DNA of 64,000 nt, taken from positions 62,001 to 126,000 of the forward strand of contig CAWJEE010000010.1 in the NCBI GenBank assembly GCA_963841815.1, written 5' to 3'. The stretch is from JAOUJD01 sp963841815 (lineage in GTDB: Bacteria > Pseudomonadota > Gammaproteobacteria > Burkholderiales > Burkholderiaceae_F). Positions 29,394 through 38,000 of this stretch are shown here, piece after piece; within the stretch, counting starts at the first letter, position 1, and the number at the start of each line of letters is the position of its first letter. A model generated the notes under the pieces. That model was not told the DNA's origin. It worked only from the letters and a program-made list of their open reading frames with translations, and did no database searches. Both the position numbers and the translations under genes were made by a program.

Positions 29394-30664
29394 CGCCCAC
29401 GCTGCCCGACAGCGACGGGTTCGGCTTCCGCGACGGACAACTGCACAGCGAGGACCTTCCCCTCGCGAACCTCGCGGAGCGCTTCGGCACCCCGCTCTAT
29501 GTGTACTCGCGGCGCGCGATCGAGCGCGCCTTCGACCGCTATGCGGTGGCGCTGCGCGGCCGCGCGTCGCTGATCTGCTACGCGATGAAGGCCAATTCGA
29601 ATCTGGCGGTCCTCGACGTCCTCGCCCGGCGTGGCGCCGGCTTCGACATCGTGTCCGGCGGCGAACTGGAACGGGTGATCGCGGCCGGCGGCGACCCGGG
29701 AAAGACGGTGTTTTCGGGCGTGGGCAAGAGCCAAGCCGAGATCGAGCGGGCGCTCGCGGCCGGGATCCTTTGCTTCAACATCGAGTCCGCGCCCGAACTC
29801 GAACGCATCGACGCCGTGGCACGCCGACTCGGCACGCGCGCACGGATCTCGGTCCGAGTGAATCCCGACGTGGACGCGGGCACTCACCCGTACATTTCCA
29901 CCGGTCTCAAGAACAACAAGTTCGGCGTGGCCTACGCCGACACTCTGCCCCTGTACCGTGACGCCGCGCGCCGGACCGGCATCGAGATCGTCGGCATCGA
30001 CTGCCACATCGGGTCGCAGATCACCGACATCGACCCCTACATCGACGCGGCCGATCGCGTGCTCGACGTCGTCGACGCCCTGGCACGCGATGGCATTTCG
30101 CTGCATCACATCGACTTCGGTGGCGGGCTGGGCATCCGTTACGACGAGGAAGTGCCGCCGGCCACCGAGGGACTGGTGCAGGTGCTCCTCGCCCACGTCG
30201 ACCGCCGCGGACACGGCGCGAAGACCGTGATGTTCGAGCCGGGCCGGTCGATCGTCGGCAATGCGGGCGTGCTGCTGACACGCATCGAGTACCTGAAGCA
30301 CGGGGAAACGAAGAACTTCGCGATCGTCGACGCCGCGATGAACGACCTGATGCGGCCGACCATGTACGACGCATGGATGGGTGTCGTTCCGGTCGCGCCG
30401 CGCACGGATGCGCTGATCGCCTATGACGTCGTCGGCCCGGTGTGCGAGTCCGGCGACTGGCTGGCGCGCGATCGCCTCCTCGCAGTGCAAACCGGCGATC
30501 TGCTGGCCGTCACAAGCGCCGGTGCCTATGGCATGGCGATGAGTTCGAACTACAACACCCGCGGTCGCGCCGCCGAGGTGATGGTGGATGGCGGCCGGGC
30601 GTTCCTGGTTAGGGAGCGCGAGCAGCCTGCTCAACTCTTCGCCGGCGAGTCGCGCCTGCCCTGA
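29390..30664 (+). CDS. lysA: Diaminopimelate decarboxylase
   Basis: PLP enzyme for the last step of lysine synthesis (meso-DAP to lysine). The 424 residues have the PLP lysine K67 in ICYAMKANSN and the glycine loop FGGGLGI. The second-domain signatures are GPVCESGDWLARDR and GAYGMAMSSNYN. It is coupled to lptM by ATGA and overlaps the 3' end of msrQ by 34 bases tail-to-tail. Confidence 0.97.
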   Translation: MTPTLPDSDGFGFRDGQLHSEDLPLANLAERFGTPLYVYSRRAIERAFDRYAVALRGRASLICYAMKANSNLAVLDVLARRGAGFDIVSGGELERVIAAGGDPGKTVFSGVGKSQAEIERALAAGILCFNIESAPELERIDAVARRLGTRARISVRVNPDVDAGTHPYISTGLKNNKFGVAYADTLPLYRDAARRTGIEIVGIDCHIGSQITDIDPYIDAADRVLDVVDALARDGISLHHIDFGGGLGIRYDEEVPPATEGLVQVLLAHVDRRGHGAKTVMFEPGRSIVGNAGVLLTRIEYLKHGETKNFAIVDAAMNDLMRPTMYDAWMGVVPVAPRTDALIAYDVVGPVCESGDWLARDRLLAVQTGDLLAVTSAGAYGMAMSSNYNTRGRAAEVMVDGGRAFLVREREQPAQLFAGESRLP

Positions 30665-31329
30665 GGCCTGCTCGGCGGCGTCGTCGGCAGGATCGCGCGG
30701 CGCCGGCCCACCCATCGGAGCAGGCGCACGCCAAGCAGCGCTCCCAGCGCGAGCGCGTAGATCGCCGGCGTCTCGAGGTCGTTCTTCGCGAGCTTGTGAT
30801 ACCAGTAGTGCAGCACCCCGAGCACCGCAACCAGGTACACGATCCGGTGCAGTCGCTGCCAGTTGCGTCCGCCCAGTCGCCGCACCATCGCATTCGTGGA
30901 CGTGATGGCCAGCGGAATCATCAACACGTATGCGACGAAGCCGAAGGTGAGATACGGCCGCTTGGCGATGTCGCCGACGATTTCCGTCCAGTTGAAGAAG
31001 TGGTCGATCCAGACATACGAGGTCACGTGCAGGGTGGCGTAGAAGAAGGCGTAGAGGCCGAGCATCCGCCGCAGGCGGATCAGCCACGCCCACCCGGTCA
31101 CCCAGCGCAGCGGCGTGATCGACAGCGTCGCCAACAGAGCCACGAGTGTCCACGTGCCCAGCCAGCGCAGCACGAACTCGACCGGGTTGGCGCCGAGGCC
31201 GCCGGTGAAGCCGAGGCGCATCAGTTCGGCGAACGGAATCAGCGCCAGCACGAACAGCGCTGCACGCACGGCCGCGAACACGCGCGGAGGCAGTGCGGCC
31301 GGGACCACGGCGAACGGACCGCCCGCCAT
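30631..31329 (-). CDS. msrQ: MsrQ, heme-binding membrane subunit of the MsrPQ system
   Basis: Inner-membrane b-type cytochrome that passes quinone electrons to periplasmic MsrP. The 232 residues have about six hydrophobic segments and conserved histidines (FYATLHVTSYVW, NWQRLHRIVYLVAVLGVLHY). It starts at MAGGPFA where ATG shares one base with the msrP stop (TGATG). Overlaps lysA convergently. Confidence 0.93.
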   Translation of the reverse strand: MAGGPFAVVPAALPPRVFAAVRAALFVLALIPFAELMRLGFTGGLGANPVEFVLRWLGTWTLVALLATLSITPLRWVTGWAWLIRLRRMLGLYAFFYATLHVTSYVWIDHFFNWTEIVGDIAKRPYLTFGFVAYVLMIPLAITSTNAMVRRLGGRNWQRLHRIVYLVAVLGVLHYWYHKLAKNDLETPAIYALALGALLGVRLLRWVGRRRAILPTTPPSRPQGRRDSPAKS

Positions 31330-32264
31330 CAGTAGAGCTTCATCAGGTCCACGCCGGCATACAGGGATGCGACCTGGTCCGCGTAGCCGTTGAACATCAG
31401 GGTCGGTCGGCGCTTCGTGAACAACCCGTCCTCGCCGAGGCGCCGCTCGGACTGCTGGCTCCAGCGCGGGTGATCGCGCCCGGGGTTGACGTTCGAATAG
31501 AAGCCGTACTCGGACGGGTTGGACTTCTCCCACGCGGTCGCGGGCTGCTTCTCGACGAAGCGGATCCGCACCAGCGACTTGGCGCTCTTGAATCCGTACT
31601 TCCACGGCACGACGACACGCACGGGAGCTCCGTTCTGCGCCGGCAGCACAGCGCCGTACATTCCGAACGTCAGCAGCGTAAGCGGGTGCATGGCCTCGTC
31701 GATCCGCAGCCCCTCGGTGTACGGCCAGTCGATCACCCGCGACCCGAGGCCGGGCATCTGCTTCCTGTCGGCGAGCGTCACGAACTCCACGAACCTGGCG
31801 TTGCCGGTGGGCTCCACCCTCTTGACCAGCTCTGCCAGCGGGAAGCCGACCCACGGGACGACCGCCGACCATGCCTCCACGCATCGAAGCCGGTACACAC
31901 GCTCCTCGAGGGGAGCGAGTTTCATCAGGTCGTCGATGTCGAAGGTCTGCGCCTTCTTCACCGCGCCGTCCACCTGGATGGTCCACGGCCGGGTTTTCAG
32001 CATCTTCGGCGCGAGGCGCGGCGGGTCTTCCTTGTCGGTGCCGAACTCATAGAAGTTGCAGTAGCTGGTGACCAGGTTCGCAGGCGTGGGCTGCTCCATC
32101 GTCTGGAACGGCCCGGGCCGCGCCTGCAGCTTCTGCTGCGCCGAAACGGCGCCCGGCACCAGCGCGGCAGCGACCGCCGCCTTCAGCAGCTGGCGGCGAC
32201 TTTCATACACGGCCCGTGGCGTGATCTCGGACGGCGGCAGATCGGAAGGGCGTCGAATCAACAT
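31329..32264 (-). CDS. msrP: MsrP, periplasmic methionine-sulfoxide reductase, molybdopterin subunit
   Basis: Repairs oxidised methionines in envelope proteins. From MLIRRPSDLPPSEITP the precursor is 311 residues, with a Tat signal (SRRQLLKA near residues 22-29) and the sulfite-oxidase-like fold. The molybdenum-ligand cysteine is in YRLRCVEAWSAVVPWVG. The ATG at 32264 has GGAG seven bases upstream and matches the family start; the ATG at 32297 is less likely. It forms a pair with msrQ. Confidence 0.94.
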   Translation of the reverse strand: MLIRRPSDLPPSEITPRAVYESRRQLLKAAVAAALVPGAVSAQQKLQARPGPFQTMEQPTPANLVTSYCNFYEFGTDKEDPPRLAPKMLKTRPWTIQVDGAVKKAQTFDIDDLMKLAPLEERVYRLRCVEAWSAVVPWVGFPLAELVKRVEPTGNARFVEFVTLADRKQMPGLGSRVIDWPYTEGLRIDEAMHPLTLLTFGMYGAVLPAQNGAPVRVVVPWKYGFKSAKSLVRIRFVEKQPATAWEKSNPSEYGFYSNVNPGRDHPRWSQQSERRLGEDGLFTKRRPTLMFNGYADQVASLYAGVDLMKLY

Positions 32265-32408
32265 CGGTGGCTCCAGGGAGGAAGGCTGCGCCAACACGCG
32301 GCGCCGGGAGGGTACAAGAGGTCAGGAGACCGGCAAGTCTGGGACAGCGCCGGACGCCCGAGGTTTCGGACGGATAGACTGCCCCGAAAACGCGCACTGG
32401 AGGATCGG

Positions 32409-33449
32409 ATGCACATCGAACACGAACTCAAGCTCGACTTCCGCGACGTTCTGATCCGGCCAAAGCGGTCCACGCTGACGTCACGCTCGGACGTCGACAT
32501 CTCCCGACAGTTCACCTTCCGCCATGCCGCGGTGCCGTACGACGGCATCCCGATCATCGCGTCCAACATGGACACCACCGGCACGTTCGAGATCGCGCGG
32601 GTGCTCGACCGTTTCAAGCTGTCGACGGCGCTGCACAAGCACTACACGGTCGACGAGTGCGTCGCGTTCTTCAAGGGACTGGAACGCAAGTCGGCCGCGT
32701 TCTATTCCATGGGCATCACCAAGGCCGACGAGGAGAAGTTCCAGCGCGTCGTGGACGCGGCCGGCGACGCGGTGCAGTACGTGTGCATCGACGTGGCCAA
32801 CGGCTACCACGAGAACTTTGTCACCTTCGTCACGCGCATACGCACCCGCTTCCCGCAACTCGTCATCATGGCCGGCAACGTGGTCACCGGCGAAATGACC
32901 GAGGAACTGATCCTCTCCGGCGCGGACATCGTCAAGGTCGGGATCGGCCCCGGCTCCGTCTGCACCACCCGCAAGATGACCGGCGTCGGCTATCCGCAGC
33001 TCTCGGCGGTGATCGAGTGCGCCGACGCCGCCCACGGGTTGAGCGGCCTGATCTGCGCCGACGGCGGCTGCACCACCCCGGGCGAGGTGGCGAAAGCCTT
33101 CGGCGGCGGTGCGGACTTCGTCATGATGGGCGGCATGTTCGCGGGCCACGACGAGTCCGGCGGTGACCTCGTCGAGCGTGGCGGGGAGCAGTTCAAGCGC
33201 TTCTACGGGATGAGCAGCCGCGCGGCGATGGAACGCTACGCGGGCGGCGTGGCGCGCTATCGCGCGGCCGAGGGCAAGGAGGTCCTGGTGCCGTACCGGG
33301 GGCCGGTCGAGCACACCGTGCAGGAGATCCTGGGCGGGGTCCGGTCGGCGTGCACCTACGTCGGCGCGCGGCGACTGAAGGAGTTCTCGAAGCGGACGAC
33401 CTTCGTGCGCGTGGCCCAGCAGACCAACGAGCTGTTCGGCAAGTCCTGA
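32409..33449 (+). CDS. guaC: GMP reductase
   Basis: NADPH-dependent deamination of GMP to IMP in purine salvage. The 346 residues match E. coli GuaC in length. It has SNMDTTGTFEIA, the catalytic-type Cys in GPGSVCTTRKMTGVGYPQLS, and ICADGGCTTPGEVAKAFGGG. GuaB would carry CBS domains, absent here. The ATG has GGAGG five bases upstream. A strong terminator follows. Confidence 0.96.
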   Translation: MHIEHELKLDFRDVLIRPKRSTLTSRSDVDISRQFTFRHAAVPYDGIPIIASNMDTTGTFEIARVLDRFKLSTALHKHYTVDECVAFFKGLERKSAAFYSMGITKADEEKFQRVVDAAGDAVQYVCIDVANGYHENFVTFVTRIRTRFPQLVIMAGNVVTGEMTEELILSGADIVKVGIGPGSVCTTRKMTGVGYPQLSAVIECADAAHGLSGLICADGGCTTPGEVAKAFGGGADFVMMGGMFAGHDESGGDLVERGGEQFKRFYGMSSRAAMERYAGGVARYRAAEGKEVLVPYRGPVEHTVQEILGGVRSACTYVGARRLKEFSKRTTFVRVAQQTNELFGKS

Positions 33450-33465
33450 CACCTCGCGGAAAGCG

Positions 33466-33490
33466 AAAGGGCGGCTCCCGGCCGCCCTTT
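33466..33490. terminator. Bidirectional terminator between guaC and cytochrome c4
   Basis: AAAGGGCGGC / GCCGCCCTTT, a perfect 10-bp stem with a 5-base loop. It has T-rich sequence after it on the plus strand and the A-tract that gives Us on the minus strand. It serves the convergent genes guaC and the cytochrome gene. Confidence 0.88.
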
Positions 33491-33510
33491 CTTCTCTTGC
33501 CCGTTGCCGC

Positions 33511-34167
33511 TTACCGCCGCAGGCCCTGGGCGAAGTCGGCGAGCGCCTTGATCTCCGCGTCGGAGAGGCGCGCGGCGATCTGCTGCATCGGCGCGTTGTT
33601 GCGCCGGGCTCCCTCGCGGAAGTTCTTCAGCGTGGTTTCGGTGTACTCGGCGTGCTGCCCGGCGATCCGCGGATACTGCACCGGGATGCCGGAGCCAGCG
33701 GGCCCGTGGCAACCGGCGCACGCCGGGACTGACTTCTCCGGGATGCCTGCCCGCCAGATCCGCTGGCCGAGTTCGAGCGTGTCCTTGTTCCTCGCAAAGG
33801 CCGGCTTTGCCGTCTGGCTCGCGAACCACGCGGACACGTTGCGCTTGTCGGCGTCCGAGAGCTGCGACGCAAAGCCGTTCATCACCGGGTTCTCGCGCGC
33901 CGGCTTGGCCTGCCCCTGCGCGGTGTAGTCGACCAGCTGCTTGTAGAGGTAGTCGGCGTGTTGCTGCGCGAGGCGGGGATTGCCGGCGATCGTCGAGTTG
34001 CCGTCGGTGTTGTGGCACGTCGTGCAGACCTGCGACGCCACCTGCTGACCGCGGGCGAGGTCGGGCTTGGACGGTCCCTTGGTCTGGGCCTGGGCCACCA
34101 GCCCAAACCCCGCGGTCGCCGCCGCGCCCAGCAGCACCATAAAACGTCGCCCTATCGACCTGTTCAT
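33511..34167 (-). CDS. Diheme cytochrome c4-type protein
   Basis: Periplasmic electron carrier. From MNRSIGRRFMVLLGAAATAG the precursor is 218 residues with a Sec signal cut near residue 28 (VAQAQ). It has two cytochrome c domains, with CTTCH (Cys48-His52) and CAGCH in the second half. Such proteins usually feed terminal oxidases. The frame is open further upstream to 34317, but the ATG at 34167 precedes the signal peptide and has an upstream AAGG. Confidence 0.92.
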   Translation of the reverse strand: MNRSIGRRFMVLLGAAATAGFGLVAQAQTKGPSKPDLARGQQVASQVCTTCHNTDGNSTIAGNPRLAQQHADYLYKQLVDYTAQGQAKPARENPVMNGFASQLSDADKRNVSAWFASQTAKPAFARNKDTLELGQRIWRAGIPEKSVPACAGCHGPAGSGIPVQYPRIAGQHAEYTETTLKNFREGARRNNAPMQQIAARLSDAEIKALADFAQGLRR

Positions 34168-34302
34168 CAAAGCGCCTTCGTTGTTGGTTTGCCGCTCGCA
34201 CCGGCATCCGCGTGACTGCAGACGGGAACGGGCGGCGGACGATTTTGCGAAGCCGCGTATTCTACCGGACCCGATCCGCCCGGCCGCCTTCCCTCCTTCT
34301 CC

Positions 34303-34923
34303 GTGCACCTCTTCCACTCCGCCCGTTTCTTGATCTCCGTGGCCGAACTTGCCGGGCTGCCGGACGCAGCGTTGCCCGAGATCGCCTTCGCCGGGCGGTC
34401 CAACGCCGGCAAGTCAACCGCCATCAATGTGCTCACGCAGCAGAAGCGCCTCGCCTTCGCGAGCAAGACGCCGGGGCGCACCCAGCTGCTCAACTTCTTC
34501 GAGTTATCCGAGCGCGACGACCAGGGGCAGACAGTGCCACGCGGCTACCTCGTCGACCTGCCGGGATACGGCTACGCGAAGGCGCCGGAGTCGGAGCGTT
34601 CGCAATGGGACACACTGGTCGGCGGCTACGTGGCGCGCAGGCAGAGCCTGGTCGGGATCGTGATCGTGATGGATGCGCGGCGGCCGCTGTTGCCCGCCGA
34701 TGAAGCGTTGATCACTTTCATCGACCGACCGACCTGCAGGCTGCACTTCCTGCTGACGAAGGCCGACCAGTTGAACAACAGCGAGAAGCGGCTGGCGATC
34801 GATCGGGCCCGGCGCCGGGCGGAAGAACTGGGTGCCCGCGCGTCGGCCCAGTTGTTTTCCGCGCTGAAGCGCCAGGGCGTGGAGGAGCTCGAAACGACCC
34901 TGGCCGGGTGGCTGCGCGACTGA
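34303..34923 (+). CDS. engB: Ribosome-biogenesis GTPase EngB (YihA/YsxC)
   Basis: Essential GTPase for large-subunit assembly. The 206 residues have G1 GRSNAGKST (31-39), G3 DLPGYGYA and G4 TKAD, with TPGRTQLLNFF between. The start is GTG at 34303 with no obvious Shine-Dalgarno. It is divergent from the cytochrome c4 gene. Confidence 0.94.
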   Translation: MHLFHSARFLISVAELAGLPDAALPEIAFAGRSNAGKSTAINVLTQQKRLAFASKTPGRTQLLNFFELSERDDQGQTVPRGYLVDLPGYGYAKAPESERSQWDTLVGGYVARRQSLVGIVIVMDARRPLLPADEALITFIDRPTCRLHFLLTKADQLNNSEKRLAIDRARRRAEELGARASAQLFSALKRQGVEELETTLAGWLRD

Positions 34924-34969
34924 CGCAGCGCAGGGAACCGGATTGCCCAGGCCCGTATCATTCCGGGGC

Positions 34970-34999
34970 AAAAAAAAGCCCCGGAATTCGATCCAGGGC
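34970..34999 (-). terminator. Intrinsic terminator on the minus strand, no known upstream gene
   Basis: Minus-strand stem GCCCTGG (34999-34993), 8-base loop, CCGGGGC (34984-34978) with one mismatch, then T8. Read on the plus strand, the hairpin has no T-run after it and does not look like an engB terminator. Confidence 0.75.
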
Positions 35000-35060
35000 C
35001 TCAATGCCTATTGGTCTTCAAGGCATCCCGCTCAGGGAGGAGAAGCGGGAGATGAACGAG
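34970..35060 (-). ncRNA. Candidate small RNA with an anti-Shine-Dalgarno loop (antisense to the hemB leader)
   Basis: On the minus strand, three hairpins follow each other. The first is CCCGC / GCGGG (35049-35027) with a 13-base loop containing CUCCUCCCU. The second is AUGCCU / AGGCAU (35026-35004) with an 11-base loop. The third is a terminator stem GCCCUGG / CCGGGGC (34999-34978) followed by eight Us (34977-34970). No protein gene lies on this strand upstream, so the terminator is otherwise unexplained. The 5' end and promoter are not defined by sequence; no convincing -35/-10 pair was found. On the plus strand the same DNA is the hemB leader. Confidence 0.45.
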
Positions 35061-35189
35061 TCATCAGGGACGAACGATAATCCGACCACGCTCACGCTCC
35101 AGTGGGAGTTTCCCGCATGCAGATCCTTGGCCAGTTTCCTTCCGTTCGCATGCGCCGCATGCGCCGTGACGACTTCTCGCGGCGCCTGA
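35052..35189 (+). CDS. Possible leader ORF overlapping the hemB start
   Basis: Forty-five codons from ATG (MNESSGTNDNPTTLTLQWEF) preceded by a strong AGGGAGGAG about 10 bases upstream. It overlaps the first 73 bases of hemB in another frame. The peptide has three cysteines in its second half and no known family. It could be a regulatory leader peptide or chance; the strong ribosome-binding site is the main support. Confidence 0.25.
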   Translation: MNESSGTNDNPTTLTLQWEFPACRSLASFLPFACAACAVTTSRGA

Positions 35190-36124
35190 TGCGCGAGAGC
35201 GCGCTCACGGTCGACGACCTGATCTACCCCGTGTTCGTCCTCGACGGTAGCCAGCGGCGAGAGGCGGTCGCTTCGATGCCGGGCGTCGAACGGTTCTCGA
35301 TGGACCAGCTGCTGCCGGTTGCCGACGAGTGCGTGCGGCTCGGCATTCCCGTGATGGCGCTGTTCCCGGTCATCGACGGCTCGCTCAAATCGCCCGACGG
35401 CAGGGAAGCCACGAACGCGGATGGCCTGGTGCCACGCGTAGTGCGCGAACTGAAGCAGCGCTTTCCCGAGCTCGGCGTGATGACCGACGTGGCCCTCGAC
35501 CCGTTCACGACGCACGGACAGGACGGCCTGATCGATGCGAACGGCTACGTGCTCAACGACGAAACGATCGACGTCCTGGTGCAGCAGTCACTAGTGCAGG
35601 CTGGCGCCGGCGTGGACATCGTCGCGCCCAGCGACATGATGGACGGCCGCATCGGCGCGATCCGCCAGGCGCTCGAAGCCGCCGGTCACATCCACACGCG
35701 CGTCATGGCCTACTCGGCCAAGTACGCCAGCGCGTTCTACGGTCCGTTCCGCGATGCCGTCGGCTCCTCGGGCAACCTCGGCAAGTCGAACAAGATGGTC
35801 TACCAGATGGATCCGGCCAACACCGACGAGGCGCTGTGGGAGGTCGGCCTCGACCTCGCGGAGGGCGCCGACATGGTGATGGTGAAGCCGGGCATGCCGT
35901 ACCTGGACATCGTGCGACGGGTCAAGGACGAATACAAGGCGCCGACGTTCGTCTACCAGGTCAGTGGCGAGTACGCGATGCTGAAGGCAGCCGCGGCCAA
36001 CGGGTGGCTCGACGAGAAGAAGGTGATCCTCGAATCGCTGCTCGCGTTCAAGCGCGCCGGCGCGGACGGCGTCCTGACCTACTTCGCGCTGCAGGTTGCG
36101 CGCTGGCTGCGCGGCCAGGCGTAG
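35117..36124 (+). CDS. hemB: Delta-aminolevulinic acid dehydratase (porphobilinogen synthase)
   Basis: Condenses two 5-aminolevulinates to porphobilinogen in tetrapyrrole synthesis. The 335 residues have the two active-site lysines in AYSAKYASAF and MVKPGMPYLDI. The metal-loop region reads DVALDPFTTHGQDG instead of the cysteine-rich zinc loop, so this is the magnesium-type enzyme. The ATG at 35117 has GGGAG upstream; an in-frame GTG at 35102 is possible. Confidence 0.96.
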   Translation: MQILGQFPSVRMRRMRRDDFSRRLMRESALTVDDLIYPVFVLDGSQRREAVASMPGVERFSMDQLLPVADECVRLGIPVMALFPVIDGSLKSPDGREATNADGLVPRVVRELKQRFPELGVMTDVALDPFTTHGQDGLIDANGYVLNDETIDVLVQQSLVQAGAGVDIVAPSDMMDGRIGAIRQALEAAGHIHTRVMAYSAKYASAFYGPFRDAVGSSGNLGKSNKMVYQMDPANTDEALWEVGLDLAEGADMVMVKPGMPYLDIVRRVKDEYKAPTFVYQVSGEYAMLKAAAANGWLDEKKVILESLLAFKRAGADGVLTYFALQVARWLRGQA

Positions 36125-36131
36125 AGGTCGA

Positions 36132-37250
36132 GTGAACTGGATCGAGGTTCATGCCGGACGCGCGCAGGATCCGGGCGCCGCGCCGGCCGCCTTGCCGCCG
36201 GATGGCTACCTCTGGCTGGACGTGTCGCTCGAGGAAGTCGTCGCCGATCCGGAGTCGCTGCCTGGCGTCGTTGAGCGGCTGACGGGAGTGCGGCTCTTCG
36301 AGCTCCACCTCCAGGACGCGACGAATCCGCAGCATCCGTCGTTCTTCGACTCCACCAACGACTACCAGATGCTGGTGTTCCGGAAGCTGTCGCCCGGCGA
36401 CGCGCCGCCGCTGCAGGCGCTGGAGGAGAAGCGCGGCATGGCCGCGGATCAGCGCCGCCTGTTGCAGGAAATCCTTACGCGCCCGATCACGTTTTTCCTG
36501 CTCGACCGCATGCTCGTGACCGTACGGCATGCGCAGAGCAAGTCGATCGACGCAATGCGACAGCGCATGCTCGACCCCCGGCGTGTCGGCGGTGACAGCG
36601 GCGCGTACGACAGATCGCGCTTGCCGCCCCGTCCCGGGGAACTGATGCTGCGCATGCTGAACGTGATGGTCGACCGCTACCTTGAACTGCGCGAGCCGTT
36701 GTCGGACCGGCTCGACCGCTGGCAGCGCGACCTGCTCGATCCCCGGCGCCCCTTCTCGAACTGGAGCGCGCTGCTCGAAGCGCGGATGGAACTGCGCAAG
36801 CTCGAGAACCTGTGCGAAGGACAGTACGACGCGCTCACCGAGATGCGCGACGAGTACCTCGAACAGACGCCGGAGGCCAGTGTCAGCGACGCGTACCTGG
36901 TCCGCCTGAACGACGTGATGGAGCACATACAGCGCGTGCTGCACCACGCGCGACGGCTCGAGTCGTCGGTCGAGTCCGCGGTGCAACTGCACTTTTCGGC
37001 GAACACGCACCAGACCAACGAGATCGTGCGCAAGCTGACGGCGATCGCCGCAATCTTCGCGCCGCTGACGCTGATCTCGGGCATCTTCGGCATGAACTTC
37101 CGCCATATGCCGCTGCTGGAGGATCTCGACGGGTTCTGGATCACCGTCGGCACGATGGCGACCGTGGCGGTGATCATGCTGCTGTACTTCTGGACGCGCC
37201 GCATCCTCGAGCGTCCACGCGCTCCGCGCACGCCGCGCTGGATGCGCTGA
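36132..37250 (+). CDS. corA: CorA-family magnesium/divalent cation transporter
   Basis: Homopentameric inner-membrane channel for Mg2+ and related ions. From GTG at 36132 (AGAGG five bases upstream) the protein is 372 residues. It has a large cytoplasmic domain and two C-terminal membrane helices, with the selectivity motif GMN in LISGIFGMNFRHMP. The start is 7 bases past hemB, so the pair may be co-transcribed. Confidence 0.92.
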   Translation: MNWIEVHAGRAQDPGAAPAALPPDGYLWLDVSLEEVVADPESLPGVVERLTGVRLFELHLQDATNPQHPSFFDSTNDYQMLVFRKLSPGDAPPLQALEEKRGMAADQRRLLQEILTRPITFFLLDRMLVTVRHAQSKSIDAMRQRMLDPRRVGGDSGAYDRSRLPPRPGELMLRMLNVMVDRYLELREPLSDRLDRWQRDLLDPRRPFSNWSALLEARMELRKLENLCEGQYDALTEMRDEYLEQTPEASVSDAYLVRLNDVMEHIQRVLHHARRLESSVESAVQLHFSANTHQTNEIVRKLTAIAAIFAPLTLISGIFGMNFRHMPLLEDLDGFWITVGTMATVAVIMLLYFWTRRILERPRAPRTPRWMR

Positions 37251-37281
37251 CGTCCCGGCCGGCCGGTCGGGCCGCCGACGG

Positions 37282-37671
37282 CTACTCGCTTCCGCGCAGT
37301 CGCCGCAGTACCCGCGCGTCCCGCTTCGTCGGCCGACCCTTGATGTCGAGCGCGGGCTCACGGGCCAGCGCGCGGCGTTCCGCCGCCCGGGCACGGCGCT
37401 GCCGGCTCTCGTCGGTCTCTTCGTAGAGTCGCTGCGCAACCGGCGCCGGCCCGCGCACGCTGGAAAGTTCCCGCACAACCACGTCCATCACGTCGTCGCC
37501 ACGGCGGACCTGCAGTTCGTCGCCAACCTTCACGTCGCGCGCCGGCTTGACCCGTTCGCGCGCCACCCGGACTTCGCCGGCGCCGATCGCCGCAGTGGCC
37601 AGCGAGCGCGTCTTGTAGAAACGCGCAGCCCACAGCCACTTGTCGAGGCGGACGTTGAAGACGTCGCTCAT
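37282..37671 (-). CDS. hslR: Hsp15-like S4-domain RNA-binding heat-shock protein
   Basis: Binds stalled 50S subunits carrying nascent chains and helps recycle them. The 129 residues have an S4 domain (VRLDKWLWAARFYKTRSLATAAI) and a basic C-terminal tail. The ATG overlaps the cutA stop (ATGA). Third gene behind the ABC exporter. Confidence 0.92.
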   Translation of the reverse strand: MSDVFNVRLDKWLWAARFYKTRSLATAAIGAGEVRVARERVKPARDVKVGDELQVRRGDDVMDVVVRELSSVRGPAPVAQRLYEETDESRQRRARAAERRALAREPALDIKGRPTKRDARVLRRLRGSE

Positions 37672-38000
37672 GCCATCAGCGGCGGCTGCGTTTCGTCGAC
37701 GATCCAGCGCAGGTACGGCGCGAAGCCCGCCTCGATCGCCAGGGCGACGATCTCGGGCACTTCGTACGGATGCAGGGCACGGATCGCTTGCTCGACCTCG
37801 GGATAGCGCTCGCGCGTGGTCTTGATCAGCAGCGGAATCTCGGTCGCGCGTTCGACGGCGCCCTGCCAGCGGTAGATCGACGACGCCGGCGCCAGCCGAT
37901 TCACGCAGGCGGCCAGCCCGTTCTCCACGAGGGTCCGCGCGATGCGGTCGGCGACTTCGCCGTCAGGGCAGTTGGTCAACACCACGAGTGCTTCGCTCAT
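37668..38000 (-). CDS. cutA: CutA1-family divalent-cation tolerance protein
   Basis: Trimeric ferredoxin-like protein linked to metal tolerance. The 110 residues contain LVENGLAACVNRLAP, SIYRWQGAVE and LHPYEVPEIVALAI, all typical of CutA1. It overlaps both the permease upstream and hslR downstream by ATGA. Confidence 0.95.
   Translation of the reverse strand: MSEALVVLTNCPDGEVADRIARTLVENGLAACVNRLAPASSIYRWQGAVERATEIPLLIKTTRERYPEVEQAIRALHPYEVPEIVALAIEAGFAPYLRWIVDETQPPLMA

Noticed and set aside
34167..34317. Extended N-terminus of the cytochrome c4 gene
   Set aside because: The extra 50 codons would bury the signal peptide; the ATG at 34167 begins a normal Sec signal.
34961..34987. Hairpin ATTCCGGGGC-A8-GCCCCGGAAT as an engB terminator
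   Set aside because: On the plus strand no T-run follows it; the T-run is on the minus strand after an overlapping stem, so the minus-strand reading is better.
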